Assembly (NCBI GenBank): GCA_949128015.1 | Contig: CASBRC010000433.1 | Coordinates: forward strand, 1-5,092 | Direction: 5' to 3' | DNA: 5,092 nt | Source: Synechococcales cyanobacterium PMM_0003 | GTDB lineage: Bacteria; Cyanobacteriota; Cyanobacteriia; Pseudanabaenales; Pseudanabaenaceae | Shown: piece after piece, positions 3,699 to 5,092 of the stretch | Numbering within the stretch: the first letter of the stretch is position 1 | Layout of the letters: each line of letters begins with the position of its first letter | The notes under the pieces: generated by a model | Told to the model about the DNA's origin: nothing | Database searches by the model: none | What the model saw: the letters and a program-made list of their open reading frames with translations, nothing else | Translations under genes and position numbers: made by a program

Positions 3699-5021
3699 AT
3701 GAACTTATCCGTATTCACCGCCGATCTAACAGGAATTGAAACGATCGCAAATCCTAGTCAAGTCGCCAAACTGTCCGAAGATTACTATCATTTTAGTCCC
3801 ATCCTTGTCCCCTTACTGGCTGGCAAAGTCGCCGATATTGTCCTGCGTCCTAGCGATGAGTCCGAAGTGATTCGGATCGCCCGCGCCTGTGCAAAGCACC
3901 AAATCCCTTTAACCGTGCGCGGGAGTGGGACAGGAAACTATGGTCAATGTATGCCCTTAAAGGGTGGTGCAATCTTAGACATGACCAAGATGAATGCTAT
4001 CCGCCACTTAGAGGCAGGACTGGCACGGGTGGAGTCGGGAATTAAAATTGCAGCACTGGATAAACAAGCGAGAGCGATCGGTTGGGAAATGCGAATGGTT
4101 CCCTCAACATTTCGTAGTGCGACTGTGGGCGGATTTATCGCTGGGGGTAGCGGCGGGATCGGCTCAGTTCTCTATGGACAGTTACGCGATCGCGGTAATT
4201 TGAGAGCAGTGCGGGTAGTCACGCTCGAAGATGAACCGAGGGTAATAGAACTGCGAGGCGATGATGTACAGAAGGTCAATCATGCCTACGGCACTAACGG
4301 CATTATTACAGAATTAGAAATTCCCCTTGCACCTGCTTATCCTTGGGCAGAATGCATTGCATCATTTGCCGATTTTAGTTCCGCAGCTCGTTTTGGTTTG
4401 GCTTTGGGAAATAGTGATGGCATTCTCAAAAAGATGATTTGTGTCTGTGAAGATCCGATTCCCTCCTATTTTGCAGCACTCCATAGTTCTATTCCGTCTG
4501 GTTCTCACTGTGCGCTGATGCTTGTTTCTGAACCAGATCTGGCTCCTCTGCGCGATCTCGTGCGCGAGTTTAAAGGTACTCTTTGCTATGAAAAGAGCGC
4601 GGCTGAAGCAAGCAAAGGGATTAGCTTAGTCGAATTTTCTTGGAATCATACAACTCTCCACGCTCGCAGTATCGATACTTCTATCACCTATTTACAAAGT
4701 CTATTTCTAAATGTAGAAGCAGTGGAAGCAATGCGCGATCGCTTTCCTAATGAAGTAATTATGCATTTAGAATATATTCGTATGAATGGCGTTGTGATCC
4801 CTGCGGCGATTCAACTTGTGCGGTACACGACTGAGGCGCGAATGAATGAAATTATTGCCATCCACGAAGAGCATGGTGTTTTCATTGCCAATCCTCACAC
4901 CTACATTTTGGAAGATGGTGGCATGAAAGCGATTAACTATGATCATTTAGAATTCAAGCGTCAGGTCGATCCTTATGGATTGATGAATCCTGGGAAAATG
5001 AGAGCTTGGGATGAGAAATAG
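3699..5021 (+). CDS. GlcD-like FAD-binding oxidoreductase
   Basis: A complete 440-residue cytoplasmic flavoprotein of the FAD_binding_4 (PCMH/VAO-type) superfamily. The FAD domain occupies about residues 40-210: VADIVLRPSDESEVIRIARA, the pyrophosphate loop PLTVRGSGTGNYGQCMPLKG near 70-89, and a second glycine-rich stretch PSTFRSATVGGFIAGGSGG (135-153) leading to YGQLRD. HAYGTNGIITELEIPL closes the domain. There is no His at the usual covalent-flavin position in the RGSGTG loop, so FAD is probably non-covalent. The substrate region (about 215-400) was not matched to a known dehydrogenase. The C-terminus VDPYGLMNPGKM is the common end motif of GlcD-like enzymes. It probably oxidises an alcohol or hydroxy-acid, but the substrate cannot be read off. 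No signal peptide or membrane segment is seen. It is a single-gene transcription unit with its own terminator, and it is richer in G+C than the island genes. Confidence 0.92.
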   Translation: MNLSVFTADLTGIETIANPSQVAKLSEDYYHFSPILVPLLAGKVADIVLRPSDESEVIRIARACAKHQIPLTVRGSGTGNYGQCMPLKGGAILDMTKMNAIRHLEAGLARVESGIKIAALDKQARAIGWEMRMVPSTFRSATVGGFIAGGSGGIGSVLYGQLRDRGNLRAVRVVTLEDEPRVIELRGDDVQKVNHAYGTNGIITELEIPLAPAYPWAECIASFADFSSAARFGLALGNSDGILKKMICVCEDPIPSYFAALHSSIPSGSHCALMLVSEPDLAPLRDLVREFKGTLCYEKSAAEASKGISLVEFSWNHTTLHARSIDTSITYLQSLFLNVEAVEAMRDRFPNEVIMHLEYIRMNGVVIPAAIQLVRYTTEARMNEIIAIHEEHGVFIANPHTYILEDGGMKAINYDHLEFKRQVDPYGLMNPGKMRAWDEK

Positions 5022-5085
5022 CAAAAAAAACCAAAAAGCTGTAGCGCAGGCTGCGCGTGCACTACAGCTTTTTGGTTTTTTTTGC
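5021..5085 (+). terminator. Long hairpin terminator of the oxidoreductase gene, with nested hairpin
   Basis: A 24-bp perfect stem: 5021-5044 pairs with 5062-5085. Its centre is CCAAAAAGCTGTAG (5031-5044) against CTACAGCTTTTTGG, extended outward by eight A against eight T and a GC pair. The 17-nt loop contains its own small hairpin, CGCA-GGC-TGCG at 5045-5055. The T run after the stem core fits intrinsic termination, and the A run on the other side would let it act in both directions. The stem begins at the last base of the stop codon. Confidence 0.88.
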
Positions 5086-5092
5086 AGTGCAA

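Overview
The window looks like a piece of a cyanobacterial chromosome. The octamer GCGATCGC (the cyanobacterial HIP1 element) occurs at least eleven times in 5.1 kb, and the xisH/xisI pair is a largely cyanobacterial gene family. A filamentous or Pseudanabaena-like cyanobacterium is a reasonable guess, but species cannot be fixed from the sequence alone.

Positions 1-3402 form a compact island of small accessory genes, all on the minus strand and arranged as four overlapping or nearly touching gene pairs. In transcription order from the right these are: a HigB/RelE-like toxin with an XRE-family antitoxin (3402-2784); an MNT nucleotidyltransferase with a HEPN protein (2618-1898); XisH with XisI (1618-876); and a DUF433 antitoxin with a DUF5615 PIN-like toxin (711-125). 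Three pairs are recognisable toxin-antitoxin modules. The fourth is the xisHI pair, known from control of fdxN-element excision in Anabaena but here with no recombinase or nif gene in sight.

The modules are separated by six copies (A-F) of one interspersed repeat, all in the same orientation. The repeat has a core of about 60 bp, normally bounded by GCGATCGC-like sites. Four copies also carry a left extension of about 25-50 bp. A copy follows the last stop codon of every module within 7-26 nt, two copies are in tandem after xisH/before HEPN, and one lies upstream of the HigB-like gene. The result is a cassette-like layout of operon plus repeat, four times over, and it is the most unusual aspect of the window.

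Positions 3699-5021 hold a different kind of gene on the plus strand: a complete 440-residue FAD-binding oxidoreductase of the GlcD-like (FAD_binding_4) type, substrate unknown. It ends in a very strong, long hairpin terminator whose stem begins at the last base of the stop codon. The 296-bp divergent gap between the HigB-like toxin and this gene contains repeat copy F and, presumably, the promoters of both transcription units.
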